This document shows, one piece after another, positions 1 through 8,318 of a stretch of 64,000 nucleotides of DNA (the first letter of the stretch is position 1; each line of letters begins with the position of its first letter). The stretch lies in the NCBI GenBank assembly GCA_964478125.1, contig CAYZGR010000004.1, positions 1 to 64,000 of the forward strand, in the 5' to 3' direction. Origin of the DNA: FW021-bin31 sp964478125 (GTDB taxonomy: Bacteria > Bacteroidota > Bacteroidia > Chitinophagales > Chitinophagaceae). The notes beneath the pieces are model-generated. The model made no database searches. It saw nothing but the letters and a program-made list of their open reading frames with translations, and was not told the DNA's origin. Made by a program: the position numbers and the translations under genes.

Positions 1-1655
1 TGGCTAAAGCCGGTGTAAAAGTATTGATGCTGGAAGCAGGTCCTTTTTTTGACCCTGCAAAAGATTCTATGCAACTAAAATGGCCCTGGCAATCCCCGCG
101 TCGCGGAGCTTCTACCAGAGAACGCGCCTTTGGAGATTTTGACGCCGCGTTTGGCGGTTGGGAAATTGAGGGGGAGCCCTACACCCATAAAGACGATACC
201 GAGTTTACCTGGTTCCGTTCCTTTATGTTAGGGGGGAGAACAAATCATTGGGGGAGAATTTCTTTAAGAATGGGACCAAAAGACTTTAAAGGTGGAAGTT
301 ATGACGGGGCCACCGATGACTGGCCGATCAGTTATGACGATGTAAAACCATATTATGATAAAGTAGATCGGCTCATTGGATTATATGGAACAAAAGAAGG
401 ATTGGTGGATGAACCGGATGGAATTTTTATGCCTCCCCCCAAACCGCGACTTAACGAATTGTTTATCAAAAAAGGAGCGGAAAAGGCAGGTGTAAAAGTA
501 ATCCCCGGTCGCGGTGCCATACTTACCGAACAACTTCCGGGAAATAAAGACAGAAAGCCTTGCTTTTATTGCCATCAATGCAACCGGAGTTGTAAAATAG
601 CCGGTGATTTTTCTTCTTCTAATGCATTGGTTATTCCGGCTATTAAAACGGGGAACCTTAAAGTTATTTCGAATGCAGTAGTAAGGGCTGTGACGACCGA
701 TAAAGAAGGTCTGGCCAAAGGGGTCTCTTATATTGACAAGGGAAATATGACTGAATATCAGGTGAGTGGGAAAGTAGTGATTCTCGCCGCCAGCACTTGT
801 AATACGGCAAGAATACTTTTAAACTCCAAAACCGCTTCTCACCCGGATGGAGTAGCCAACAGCAGCGGTCTGGTGGGAAAATATTTACACGACTCTACGG
901 GCTCGGATATGTCGGGTTTTTTACCACAACTGATGGATCGTAAACGATATAATGAAGACGGAGCCCGGGCGGTTACTATACTTTCTCCCTGGTGGCTGGA
1001 CAATAAAAAGCTCGATTTTCCCCGGGGATATCATATTGAATACAATGGCGGTATGTTCATGCCTTCCTATGGATTTGGTAGCGGAGTTCCTCGCATGAAT
1101 GGTTTGGTGCCCGGCAAGGATGGAAAGAAAAAAGCAGCAGGGGGATTTGGTAAATTGCTAAAGGAAGACTACCGTCGATTTTATGGTACCCATGTGGGAA
1201 TGGCAGGAAGAGGTCTCGGAATTGCAAGGGAATACAATTATTGTGAAATTGATCCGGATGTAGTAGATAAATATGGTATTCCTGTGTTGCGCTTTCACTA
1301 TAAATGGTCAGATGCTGAAATAAAACAAGCCAAACACATGCAGGAAACCTTCGCTGAGATTATGCATGAGATGGGGGCAATTGTCACCTCACCTCAACAT
1401 ACAAAGGAAGATAACTATGGACTACACACACCGGGGGATATTATTCATGAAGCCGGAACCACCCGGATGGGAAACGATCCGAAAACATCGGTCCTGAATA
1501 AATGGTGCCAGGCACACGATTGTAAAAATCTGTTTGTGACAGACGGAGCGTCCTTTGTTCAGCAGGGAGATAAAAACATCACCTGGACTATTCTTGCTTT
1601 ATCTATGAGAACTGCAGAATATATACTTGACCAAAAACAAAAACTAAATATATAG
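1..1655 (+). CDS. GMC-family FAD oxidoreductase, large subunit (5' end cut by window)
   Basis: The reading frame is open from the first base (first full codon at 3), so the Rossmann GxGxxG start lies off the left edge. What remains is about 550 codons. It opens with the second strand of the FAD fold (VKVLMLEAG), then has the LGGRTNHWG motif and a Cys cluster at bases 560-595 (CFYCHQCNRSC). The C-terminal HEAGTTRMG and GDKNITWTILALSMR segments are typical of GMC flavin dehydrogenases. Members of this Cys-rich branch work with a Tat-exported subunit-3 protein, and the next gene encodes one 4 bp downstream. With the Gfo/Idh/MocA and DUF1080 genes that follow, a glycoside 3-dehydrogenase or polyol/gluconate dehydrogenase role in the periplasm is likely. 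The exact substrate is not readable. A decayed copy of this gene lies at 5543-5812. Confidence 0.9.
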   Translation, partial: AKAGVKVLMLEAGPFFDPAKDSMQLKWPWQSPRRGASTRERAFGDFDAAFGGWEIEGEPYTHKDDTEFTWFRSFMLGGRTNHWGRISLRMGPKDFKGGSYDGATDDWPISYDDVKPYYDKVDRLIGLYGTKEGLVDEPDGIFMPPPKPRLNELFIKKGAEKAGVKVIPGRGAILTEQLPGNKDRKPCFYCHQCNRSCKIAGDFSSSNALVIPAIKTGNLKVISNAVVRAVTTDKEGLAKGVSYIDKGNMTEYQVSGKVVILAASTCNTARILLNSKTASHPDGVANSSGLVGKYLHDSTGSDMSGFLPQLMDRKRYNEDGARAVTILSPWWLDNKKLDFPRGYHIEYNGGMFMPSYGFGSGVPRMNGLVPGKDGKKKAAGGFGKLLKEDYRRFYGTHVGMAGRGLGIAREYNYCEIDPDVVDKYGIPVLRFHYKWSDAEIKQAKHMQETFAEIMHEMGAIVTSPQHTKEDNYGLHTPGDIIHEAGTTRMGNDPKTSVLNKWCQAHDCKNLFVTDGASFVQQGDKNITWTILALSMRTAEYILDQKQKLNI

Positions 1656-1659
1656 TCGA

Positions 1660-2301
1660 ATGGACAGGAGAGAATCATTAAAAGCGCTGGGCCTAACAAC
1701 TATCGGCGCCGGTTTATTTTTAGAAGCCTGCAATACGGGCAAAAAAAGTCCAGTCGTTCATAAGGACAATCTCAGTACCATAGATACGGTAGGGCGTTAT
1801 GATGCAGAAATTGAAAGATTAAATAAACTGGAGGCCGAACCGGATTTCTTTGATCCGCACGAGATGGAAACCATTACCGTACTGGCAGATATCATCATTC
1901 CAAAAGACGAAGTATCGGGAAGTGCATCTGATGCCGGAGTTCCTGATTTTATCGCCTTTATCGTTAAGGACAAGCCGGAGCATCAGCTTCCTTTAAGAGG
2001 TGGAATAAAATGGTTAGATAGAGTGTGTCTTTACCGCTTTGAAAAATCCTTCATAAACTGCAGCGAGGAGGAACAATTAGAAGTGGTAAATGACATCGCC
2101 TTTCCCGATAAAGCCAAACCGGAAATGGAACAGGGAGTGGCTTTCTTCAACAGAATGCGCGATCTGACGGCATCCGGATTCTATACCACTAAGATGGGGA
2201 TTGATGATATCGGCTATGTGGGCAACAGGCCCAATCAATGGAAGGGTGTCCCTGAAGAAATTCTGGCTCAATACAAGGAATATGGTATAAAAGATTTTTA
2301 A
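1660..2301 (+). CDS. gluconate 2-dehydrogenase subunit 3-like protein (Tat lipoprotein)
   Basis: 213 aa. The N-terminus DRRESLKALG followed by a hydrophobic stretch and LFLEAC is a twin-arginine signal that ends in a lipobox-like Cys (about residue 24). The body contains the ETITVLADIIIPKDE and GVPDFIAFIVKD segments typical of the gluconate 2-dehydrogenase subunit 3 family (PF13618). These small subunits co-fold with the GMC flavoprotein and carry it through the Tat system. The start is 4 bp after the GMC stop, so the pair is co-transcribed. The start codon choice is supported by the RR motif at residues 3-4. The 5' part of this gene has a fossil counterpart at 5813-5890. Confidence 0.88.
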   Translation: MDRRESLKALGLTTIGAGLFLEACNTGKKSPVVHKDNLSTIDTVGRYDAEIERLNKLEAEPDFFDPHEMETITVLADIIIPKDEVSGSASDAGVPDFIAFIVKDKPEHQLPLRGGIKWLDRVCLYRFEKSFINCSEEEQLEVVNDIAFPDKAKPEMEQGVAFFNRMRDLTASGFYTTKMGIDDIGYVGNRPNQWKGVPEEILAQYKEYGIKDF

Positions 2302-2320
2302 ATTATTAAAAACAATAAGA

Positions 2321-3763
2321 ATGAAAAATAAGTATGTCAAACCTGACAATTCCAGGAGAGATTTTCTTAAGACTGCTGCAATGGCCTCGGCCGGATTTGT
2401 GATTGTTCCCCGGCATGTGTTGGGTGGGAAAGGTTACATCCCTCCGAGTGATAAATTGAATATTGCCACAATAGGCGCCGGGGGGAAAGGCCATTCTGAT
2501 CTGGAGAACTTTACGAAGAACGGGAATGTAAATGTGGTGGCTTTATGTGATGTGGATGATGTCCGGTCTGCAGAGACCCGTAAAGAGTATCCCGGCGCCA
2601 AGTATTATCATGATTACAGGGAATTGTTGGAGAAAGAAAAGAACAATATAGATGCCTGTTCCATCTCCACTCCGGATAATGTGCATGCTGTAGCTACCCT
2701 GGCGGCCATGCAGCTGGGCAAACATGTGTATACACAAAAACCGCTGACCCATGATATCTGGGAGTCACGTCAACTTGCTAAAGCGGCAAAGCGTTATAAA
2801 GTGGTTACTCAGATGGGAAACCAGGGGGGCTCCGGAGATGGGGTGCGGCTTGCCCATGAAATGTATAATGCCGGGCTGATCGGAGAGGTTCATACAGTCC
2901 ATGCCTGGACCAATCGTCCCGTTTGGGCACAGGGCTTTCCGTTACCCAAACAAAAATTCAGTATTCCCAGGACCTTAGATTGGAATCTTTGGCTGGGCCC
3001 GTCTCCATTTTACGATTATAAACCGCAGTATGTTCCCTGGAGCTGGAGGGCATGGTATCCCTTTGGAACGGGAGCTTTGGGAGATATGGCATGCCATATA
3101 TTGGATCCGGCATTTCGGATATTACCTATTAAATATCCTTCTGAATTCCAGTGCAGCATTCCGAAGAGCTGGACCATTGAGGGAGAGCAGATTGAAAGTA
3201 CGGATGGCTTTCCCTCTTCTTCCATTATCCATTTAAAGTATCCGAGAACAGATGGCAAAGGAGAAATCAAACTCTCCTGGTATGACGGAGGGGCTTTACC
3301 CCCCTTGCCGGACGAATTAGAACCGGGCGAACCCTTTGGCGACAGAGACGGAGGCATATTGTTTATTGGCTCGAAAGGTAAGCTGGTAACCGGTTGTTAT
3401 GGCCGTAATCCCAAGTTGTTGCCTGCCAAGCGGATGGAAGAGATAACCCTGCCTAAAGAAACCATCCCGCGTGTACCGGAAGGCCATTATTTGCAATGGG
3501 TCAATGCCTGCATAGCCGGGTATGGGAATAAAGAGACCAGTTCTCCTTTTGAATATGCCGGCCCTTTTGCGGAAAGTGTTTTGATCGGCAACCTGGCCAT
3601 CAGAAGTCATAGTTTAGAAGTTGCAAAACATGAACGGAAGGAGGATGATTACATGCTTCCCCGCATGCTTTGGGATGCCAAAGCCATGAAGGTGACCAAT
3701 TATGACGAGGCCAATCAGTTTGTAAGAAGACAATACCGGGAAGGGTACAGCCTGAATGTGTGA
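2321..3763 (+). CDS. Gfo/Idh/MocA family NAD(P)-dependent oxidoreductase, Tat-exported
   Basis: 480 aa. A twin-arginine signal (NSRRDFLKTAAMASAGFVIVP, roughly residues 9-30) precedes the Rossmann domain, whose nucleotide-binding loop reads IATIGAGGKGH. The catalytic-lysine motif is YTQKPLTHD (EKP-like), followed by the C-terminal alpha/beta domain with WNLWLGPSP and GALGDMACHILDPAF, usual for exported Bacteroidota Gfo/Idh/MocA proteins. Such proteins oxidise or reduce sugar hydroxyl/keto groups. In 3-keto-glycoside pathways they appear beside GMC dehydrogenases and DUF1080 proteins, which is the arrangement here. The gap to the upstream gene is 19 bp, so it probably belongs to the same operon. 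Substrate and reaction direction cannot be told. Confidence 0.88.
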   Translation: MKNKYVKPDNSRRDFLKTAAMASAGFVIVPRHVLGGKGYIPPSDKLNIATIGAGGKGHSDLENFTKNGNVNVVALCDVDDVRSAETRKEYPGAKYYHDYRELLEKEKNNIDACSISTPDNVHAVATLAAMQLGKHVYTQKPLTHDIWESRQLAKAAKRYKVVTQMGNQGGSGDGVRLAHEMYNAGLIGEVHTVHAWTNRPVWAQGFPLPKQKFSIPRTLDWNLWLGPSPFYDYKPQYVPWSWRAWYPFGTGALGDMACHILDPAFRILPIKYPSEFQCSIPKSWTIEGEQIESTDGFPSSSIIHLKYPRTDGKGEIKLSWYDGGALPPLPDELEPGEPFGDRDGGILFIGSKGKLVTGCYGRNPKLLPAKRMEEITLPKETIPRVPEGHYLQWVNACIAGYGNKETSSPFEYAGPFAESVLIGNLAIRSHSLEVAKHERKEDDYMLPRMLWDAKAMKVTNYDEANQFVRRQYREGYSLNV

Positions 3764-3940
3764 AAGAAGGAGTTCCTTATAAAAAGTTGAAATAAAGCCG
3801 GAAGCACACGCGTTTTATATAATTTGACCTTATTATAATCAAATTAATAGAATTTATTCGTCTCCTTTATCGTACATTAGTGGTGTAATAAATACTCTTC
3901 TGATCGGGCCCAAAGAACAAAATAGCAAAACAAATCGAAT

Positions 3941-4615
3941 ATGAAAAGACTATATTTTATCCCTGTTGTTATACTTTTATTGGCAGTAGGCTTCGCGACA
4001 CAAAGTTTCTTAAACGTCAATAACCGCGGGCAGAACCCGCCTGATAAAGATAAGGGCTGGATCAGCCTTTTTGACGGAAAGACACTCAACGGATGGAAAG
4101 CCAGCCACCCCGAAACTTTTAAAGTAGAAAACGGCGCTATTGTTACGGATGGCCCGAGATCTCATTTGTATTATGTAGGACCTGTGGAGGATCATAACTT
4201 TAAGAACTTTGAGTTTAAGATAGACGTGATGACGAAGCCCGGGGCTAATTCGGGCGTTTATTTTCATACTAAATTCCAAAAAGACGGATTTCCGGATAAT
4301 GGCTTTGAAGTACAGATAAACAATTCGCATAGCGATTGGAAAAGAACAGGTAGCTTGTATGATATTGAGGAACTGGCCCACAAGTATGTGAAGGATAATG
4401 AATGGTTTACCATGTATATAAGAGTGTATGGGAAAAATGTGATCGTGAAGTTAAATGGTAACGAGGTGATCAATTGGACGCAACCTGCATATTATGTAAT
4501 ACCAAAAGGACATCCCGGGAGGATATTGTCCAGTGGAACCTTTGCCCTACAAGTGCATACAAAAGGAGACATCCTGTATTTCAAGAATATTAAAGTAAAA
4601 CCGCTCCCGGATTGA
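3941..4615 (+). CDS. DUF1080 (3-keto-disaccharide hydrolase/lyase family) protein
   Basis: 224 aa with an N-terminal signal/anchor helix (MKRLYFIPVVILLLAVGFA). The whole mature part matches the DUF1080 fold (PF06439): SLFDGKTLNGWKA at the start, GANSGVYFHT and GFEVQINN in the middle, and LQVHTKGDILYFKNIKVKPL at the end. Characterised relatives cleave 3-keto-glucosides after oxidation at C3. The neighbours upstream (GMC, subunit 3, Gfo/Idh/MocA) would supply the oxidation. A 177-bp gap separates it from the preceding gene, so it may have its own promoter. A weak operator-like sequence at 3838-3851 is discussed under rejected items. Confidence 0.88.
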   Translation: MKRLYFIPVVILLLAVGFATQSFLNVNNRGQNPPDKDKGWISLFDGKTLNGWKASHPETFKVENGAIVTDGPRSHLYYVGPVEDHNFKNFEFKIDVMTKPGANSGVYFHTKFQKDGFPDNGFEVQINNSHSDWKRTGSLYDIEELAHKYVKDNEWFTMYIRVYGKNVIVKLNGNEVINWTQPAYYVIPKGHPGRILSSGTFALQVHTKGDILYFKNIKVKPLPD

Positions 4616-4635
4616 TTGATAAACAGAGCTTACTC

Positions 4636-4732
4636 AACAACTACTAAAGTATTCGGACGGGCAGCTAATGTAATAGTAGTTGCCACGAATGCATGAATAT
4701 GAGTGAAATCTCAAAAAAGTACCAAATAATCC
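4636..4732 (+). repeat. dispersed intergenic repeat, copy A
   Basis: A 97-nt stretch starting 20 nt after the DUF1080 stop is about 77% identical by eye to the reverse complement of 22472-22568. The core TTGCCACGAAT is fully conserved. Both copies begin just downstream of a stop codon, in the sense of that gene. No protein function is recognisable; this copy has in-frame stops in the frame aligned to the other. The rest of the gap (4733-4892) shows nothing I can name. Confidence 0.6.
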
Positions 4733-4892
4733 CTCATCGGCTTTACTTCGGTGGCAATGTATTCAAGATAGGATTGCATGAATGGGATACACCCTATACC
4801 AAAGGTATATTCATGCAGATATTTTTCACTTATTGCTTATCAATCGGCCGAAGCCAACTGAAATTAACTTTTATGTCTTAAATACGATAAGC

Positions 4893-5273
4893 TTAATTTA
4901 TGTTTTGTATTTTTTTCATGATCCTGGATCCGGGCCTTTGATTAATAAATGCCTGTATCGTACCCGAGTCTTTGTTGTATCTTATCTCCATTTTATGATC
5001 GGCTCCTTTATATAATACGTCTTTCCCGGCGTCATATTTAAAGGTATAGTGTTGTATCCCATCGTTCCTGACTTCCGGCCTTTTGGGAATAACAATGTTG
5101 AAGCTGTTACCTTTCTCTTTAGTAATGATCGCTGTTTTAGCCGCGTGATCCCTTACTTCTTTCCATTTTCCTAAAAATTTATTGGCTCCGGAGAGGTCGT
5201 TTGAAGAAGAACTACAGTTTGCCAGCATAAGTGTTGTTGCCGTCAGAATAAAAAATACACTCAAATATTTCAT
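4893..5273 (-). CDS. small lipocalin-like lipoprotein, function unknown
   Basis: 126 aa from the ATG at 5273. This start is preferred over an in-frame one at 5357 because it begins a clean lipoprotein signal (MKYLSVFFILTATTLMLANC, lipobox LANC). The mature part has GKWKEVRD near its N-terminus and then alternating short strands (HYTFKYDAGKDVLYKG, HKMEIRYNKD), reminiscent of the small lipocalin-like lipoproteins common in Bacteroidota. It lies alone on the minus strand between the 3-keto-glycoside module and the operator-driven locus, diverging from the promoter at 5405-5448. I do not recognise a specific family and infer only an envelope location. Confidence 0.65.
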   Translation of the reverse strand: MKYLSVFFILTATTLMLANCSSSSNDLSGANKFLGKWKEVRDHAAKTAIITKEKGNSFNIVIPKRPEVRNDGIQHYTFKYDAGKDVLYKGADHKMEIRYNKDSGTIQAFINQRPGSRIMKKIQNIN

Positions 5274-5404
5274 TGTTTCGTGATTAAATACGACTTCAAA
5301 ATAAAGTATTTTATATGGATTATACAAGTGAGAGGTATAAATAATTCGCTGTTTCACGCTGTAATATTTTACGGATATCCCGAAGCAAAATAATGGATCT
5401 CTTA

Positions 5405-5448
5405 ATCAATATAGTGGATGGAAAGAGATTGCTTTAGTAATACTTTTG
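5405..5448 (+). promoter_or_regulatory. locus operator S1 plus -7 box
   Basis: ATCAATATAGTGGA (5405-5418), exactly 22 nt, then TACTTTTG (5441-5448), a perfect TAnnTTTG -7 element. There is no TTG at the -33 position. The same 14-mer occurs exactly at three other promoters. Predicted transcription starts near 5455, so the leader runs through the GMC/subunit-3 fossil into the GH67-like genes at 5933 and 8319. Confidence 0.8.
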
Positions 5449-5542
5449 GACTAAACTATGTATTGTTTAAGGCATCAAAAAATGCCATGATTCTCTTTCA
5501 AACAAACAATATATTTTAAATAATCTTATAAATATTTTACAG

Positions 5543-5812
5543 TTGAATATACAAATCAAAGAATCATCTGAAAATTATGATGTAATTGTAGTGGGGGCCG
5601 ACCGTCCTTGAGGTGATCTTGATGTCGCTTTTGGGGATGGGAGATAGAAGGAGAGCCGTACATCATAAAGACAATAAGAAGTTTACCTGGTTCCGGTCGA
5701 ATATGCTCGGGGGACGTACCCATCACTGAGAGAGGATTACTTTCCCGTTTGGCCCCATAGTTTTAAAGGAGGGACTTAGATGGTATGACGGAGAATTGGC
5801 CGATAAGTTATG
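5543..5812 (+). pseudogene. remnant of a GMC oxidoreductase gene
   Basis: Bases 5543-5601 read (TTG)-NIQIKESSENYDVIVVGAD, the typical start of a Bacteroidota GMC dehydrogenase with its FAD-binding strand. A stop follows almost at once. After a deletion of roughly 60 codons, 5615-5812 aligns with intact bases 135-336. Shared blocks are GAGCC...CATAAAGAC, AAGTTTACCTGGTTCCG, TTTTAAAGG and TGGCCGAT.AGTTATG. Stops and frameshifts are spread through it. At 5813 the sequence jumps to the equivalent of the GMC 3' end (AAATATATAGT), so most of the gene has been deleted. Confidence 0.85.
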
Positions 5813-5890
5813 AAATATATAGTTATGCACAGAAGAGAGTCTTTAAAAACATGGGGTGCGTCGATGTCTGGAACAGGCCCGTTACTTGAT
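5813..5890 (+). pseudogene. remnant of GMC stop plus subunit-3 start
   Basis: AAATATATAGT followed by ATG CACAGAAGAGAGTC lines up with intact 1642-1675 (AAATATATAGT, CGA, ATG GACAGGAGAGAATC). The peptide MHRRESLKTWGASMSGTGPLLD (ATG at 5825) mirrors MDRRESLKALGLTTIGAGLFLE. Homology fades near 5890. The remnant frame is open into the GH67-like gene that starts at 5933. Confidence 0.8.
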
Positions 5891-5932
5891 ATCCATACAT
5901 TTAAAGCCGGGAGATCAGGCAGTGTACGTAAA

Positions 5933-8287
5933 ATGCTTTATCGGGCGACTTCTATACTAATGGTATTGCTTTTATTCGCCATCTCGCTACCGGCCCAGGT
6001 TATCAATTTTAGCGAGGCCGCTGTTATGGCTTCACCCGGAATTGAAAGCCCTGTTAAGGAGACGGCTATTCGGGTATTGCAAGAGGAAGTGGAGCAACGT
6101 ACGGGGATTAGGTTATCACAGGTTTCTACCTGGGACCGGGACGAGCCGTTAATTGTTTTAACAACTATACATGACGATGGTAAGATAAGCGGCCTGGATA
6201 TTCCGAAGCGGGACGGTAAAGGCTACCCGGAGAATAAAGCCGAGGGTTATCGAATTACTTTAGAGAAGATTAATAATAGGTATGTTCTCTGGTTAATAGG
6301 AGCCGATGAACGAGGGGTTATATTTTCTATTGGAGATTTTCTGAGAAATGCACAGCTGTCAAAAGATAAAATCATATTTAATAAGAAGAATGAAATAGCT
6401 ACTGCACCGGTATATCCTTATCGCGGCCATCAGCTAGGATATAGGAACACCGCGAATTCCTGGGATGCCTGGACGGTAGATCAGTTTGAGAAATATATCC
6501 GCGAGCTTGCCTTGTTCGGCACAAACAGTATTGAAAATATACCTTTTCAGGATGGGCGGAAAAGCCCTCTTATGAAGGTATCCCGGGATACGATGAATGT
6601 GAAGATGAGCGAAATTTGCCACAATTATGGATTGGAATATTGGGTGTGGACCCCGGCGGTAGTGGATCTTTCAGATCCTGAAGAATTTAAAGCTGAAGTA
6701 AAAAGACATATTGCGTTTTATAAAGAATGTCCTTATTTGGATGGCGTATTCTTCCCGGGAGGAGATCCGGGAGATAATGACCCAAAATATGTCCTGCCTT
6801 TTTTGAAGGAGCTGGCCCCGGCATTAAAAAAGTATCATCCTCATGCAGGGATATGGATTTCACTTCAGAATTTTAGTGATGAACAAGTGGATTATTTTTA
6901 TGGTTATCTAAAAAAGTACAGCCCTGATTGGCTGACAGGAGTGGTTACAGGTCCAAGTAGTCCGGGAATTGCAAGAACACGCTTCAGGCTTCCCGGAAAA
7001 TATAAACATATTGGCTATCCGGATATTACCCATACGGTGCGTTGCCAATATCCGGTTAAAGACTGGGATCAGGCATTTGCCTTGACGGAGGGCAGGGAAG
7101 TTTCCAATCCGCAACCTTATTATTATAAAGAAATCCATAACCGCAATGCCCCTTTTACGGATGGATTTATCTCTTACTCAGATGGCGTACATGATGATGT
7201 AAATAAAGTTATTTGGAGTCAGTTGGCCTGGGATCCGCAAAAAAACATCCACAAGATATTGGAAGAATATGCCCGGTTTTTCTTTGGCCCCTCCCTGGCC
7301 AAACCTGCGGCTGATGGTATCCTGGCGCTTGAACGGAACTGGGTAGGCCCGATAGAAGCAAACGGGGGAATAGAAACTACTTTTTCTTTTTGGAAAAATC
7401 TTGAATCGAATCATCCTGAATTAAAGGATAACTGGCGTTGGCAACTGCTTCTCTTGCGCTCGTATTACGATACTTATACGGCACGAAGAAAAATGTACGA
7501 AGAGGATCTTGAGGCTAAAGCCGATGAGATCCTTTTGAAGGCCGCCGCTATCGGACCGGAAAAAGCCATGCGGCAGGCCTTAATGATTGTAGATAAGGCC
7601 GATACCCAGCCGGTTTATCCGGAGATGAGACAAAAGATTGTCAATCTCTGTGCAGACTTATTTCGATCTATCGGCCTGCAAACCAGTGTGAAGAAGTATC
7701 ATGCAAGTGGAGCGGAACGGGGAGCGATCCTTGATTTTTTGGATTATCCATTGAATAATCGTTGGTGGTTGAGTGATCAGTTTGCCCGGATCCGGAAAAT
7801 GAAATCCCGACAAGAAAGACTGGACAGGATACAGGTAATTGCAACCTGGGCACACCCCAATCCGGGGAGCTATTATGATAATATTTCGAATATATCCCAG
7901 GAACCACATGTAGTTACGCGTTCGTATGATGCCACGGATGTGGCCTGGTGGGATAATGGTAAGAGCAGAGCTCGTTTATCAACACAATTATTTCAGAATT
8001 TTCCACGACTGATTTATGAAAATGTTGATCCTAAAGGACATTATATTATAAGAATATCCGGCTATGGAGAGGCTTTATTGAGAATAAACGGAGAACGTGT
8101 TGATCCTTTGGTTTATAATAAAGAATTAGGGGAGTTTAAAATATTCCCGGTTGCGAGTAAGTTTGTACAATGTGGTAAGCTGACGGTTACCTTTGACGAG
8201 CCAAATGAATCAAACCTGAATTGGCGTGATCGATCAAAGATCTCCGATATATGGTTATTGAAGCGCTCCTCTTCTAAACAATATTGA
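5933..8287 (+). CDS. GH67-like (alpha-glucuronidase-like) exported glycoside hydrolase, paralogue 1
   Basis: 784 aa from the ATG at 5933, chosen because a standard signal peptide (MLYRATSILMVLLLFAISLPAQ) begins there. The frame is also open from 5810 or 5825 through a subunit-3 fossil. Layout: an N-terminal alpha/beta domain ending in RGVIFSIGDFLR, as in GH67/GH20/GH84 accessory domains; a central TIM-barrel-like region from YRGHQLGYR to about residue 440 with FFPGGDPGDN and YPDITHT; a helical region; and a C-terminal beta domain (GHYIIRISGYG). It is clearly paralogous to the proteins at 8319 and 35340 but the most divergent. The conserved SEGINDDVNK motif reads SDGVHDDVNK here. It probably acts in the periplasm or on the outer membrane on a uronic-acid-type glycoside. 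Family assignment is by fold-like motifs only. Confidence 0.6.
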   Translation: MLYRATSILMVLLLFAISLPAQVINFSEAAVMASPGIESPVKETAIRVLQEEVEQRTGIRLSQVSTWDRDEPLIVLTTIHDDGKISGLDIPKRDGKGYPENKAEGYRITLEKINNRYVLWLIGADERGVIFSIGDFLRNAQLSKDKIIFNKKNEIATAPVYPYRGHQLGYRNTANSWDAWTVDQFEKYIRELALFGTNSIENIPFQDGRKSPLMKVSRDTMNVKMSEICHNYGLEYWVWTPAVVDLSDPEEFKAEVKRHIAFYKECPYLDGVFFPGGDPGDNDPKYVLPFLKELAPALKKYHPHAGIWISLQNFSDEQVDYFYGYLKKYSPDWLTGVVTGPSSPGIARTRFRLPGKYKHIGYPDITHTVRCQYPVKDWDQAFALTEGREVSNPQPYYYKEIHNRNAPFTDGFISYSDGVHDDVNKVIWSQLAWDPQKNIHKILEEYARFFFGPSLAKPAADGILALERNWVGPIEANGGIETTFSFWKNLESNHPELKDNWRWQLLLLRSYYDTYTARRKMYEEDLEAKADEILLKAAAIGPEKAMRQALMIVDKADTQPVYPEMRQKIVNLCADLFRSIGLQTSVKKYHASGAERGAILDFLDYPLNNRWWLSDQFARIRKMKSRQERLDRIQVIATWAHPNPGSYYDNISNISQEPHVVTRSYDATDVAWWDNGKSRARLSTQLFQNFPRLIYENVDPKGHYIIRISGYGEALLRINGERVDPLVYNKELGEFKIFPVASKFVQCGKLTVTFDEPNESNLNWRDRSKISDIWLLKRSSSKQY

Positions 8288-8318
8288 AGTTATAAGGTTG
8301 CTAAACGGGTTTAGTTAA

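Noticed and set aside
3838..3851. Operator-like ATCAAATTAATAGA before the DUF1080 gene
   Set aside because: 10 of 14 matches in very AT-rich sequence, with a 21-nt spacer to an imperfect box (TACATTAG). It could be a ninth site but is not strong enough to call.
4693..4881. 62-codon open frame after the DUF1080 gene
   Set aside because: It overlaps the dispersed repeat, has no family resemblance beyond a short FGGNVF string that recalls aldo/keto reductases, and no ribosome-binding site.
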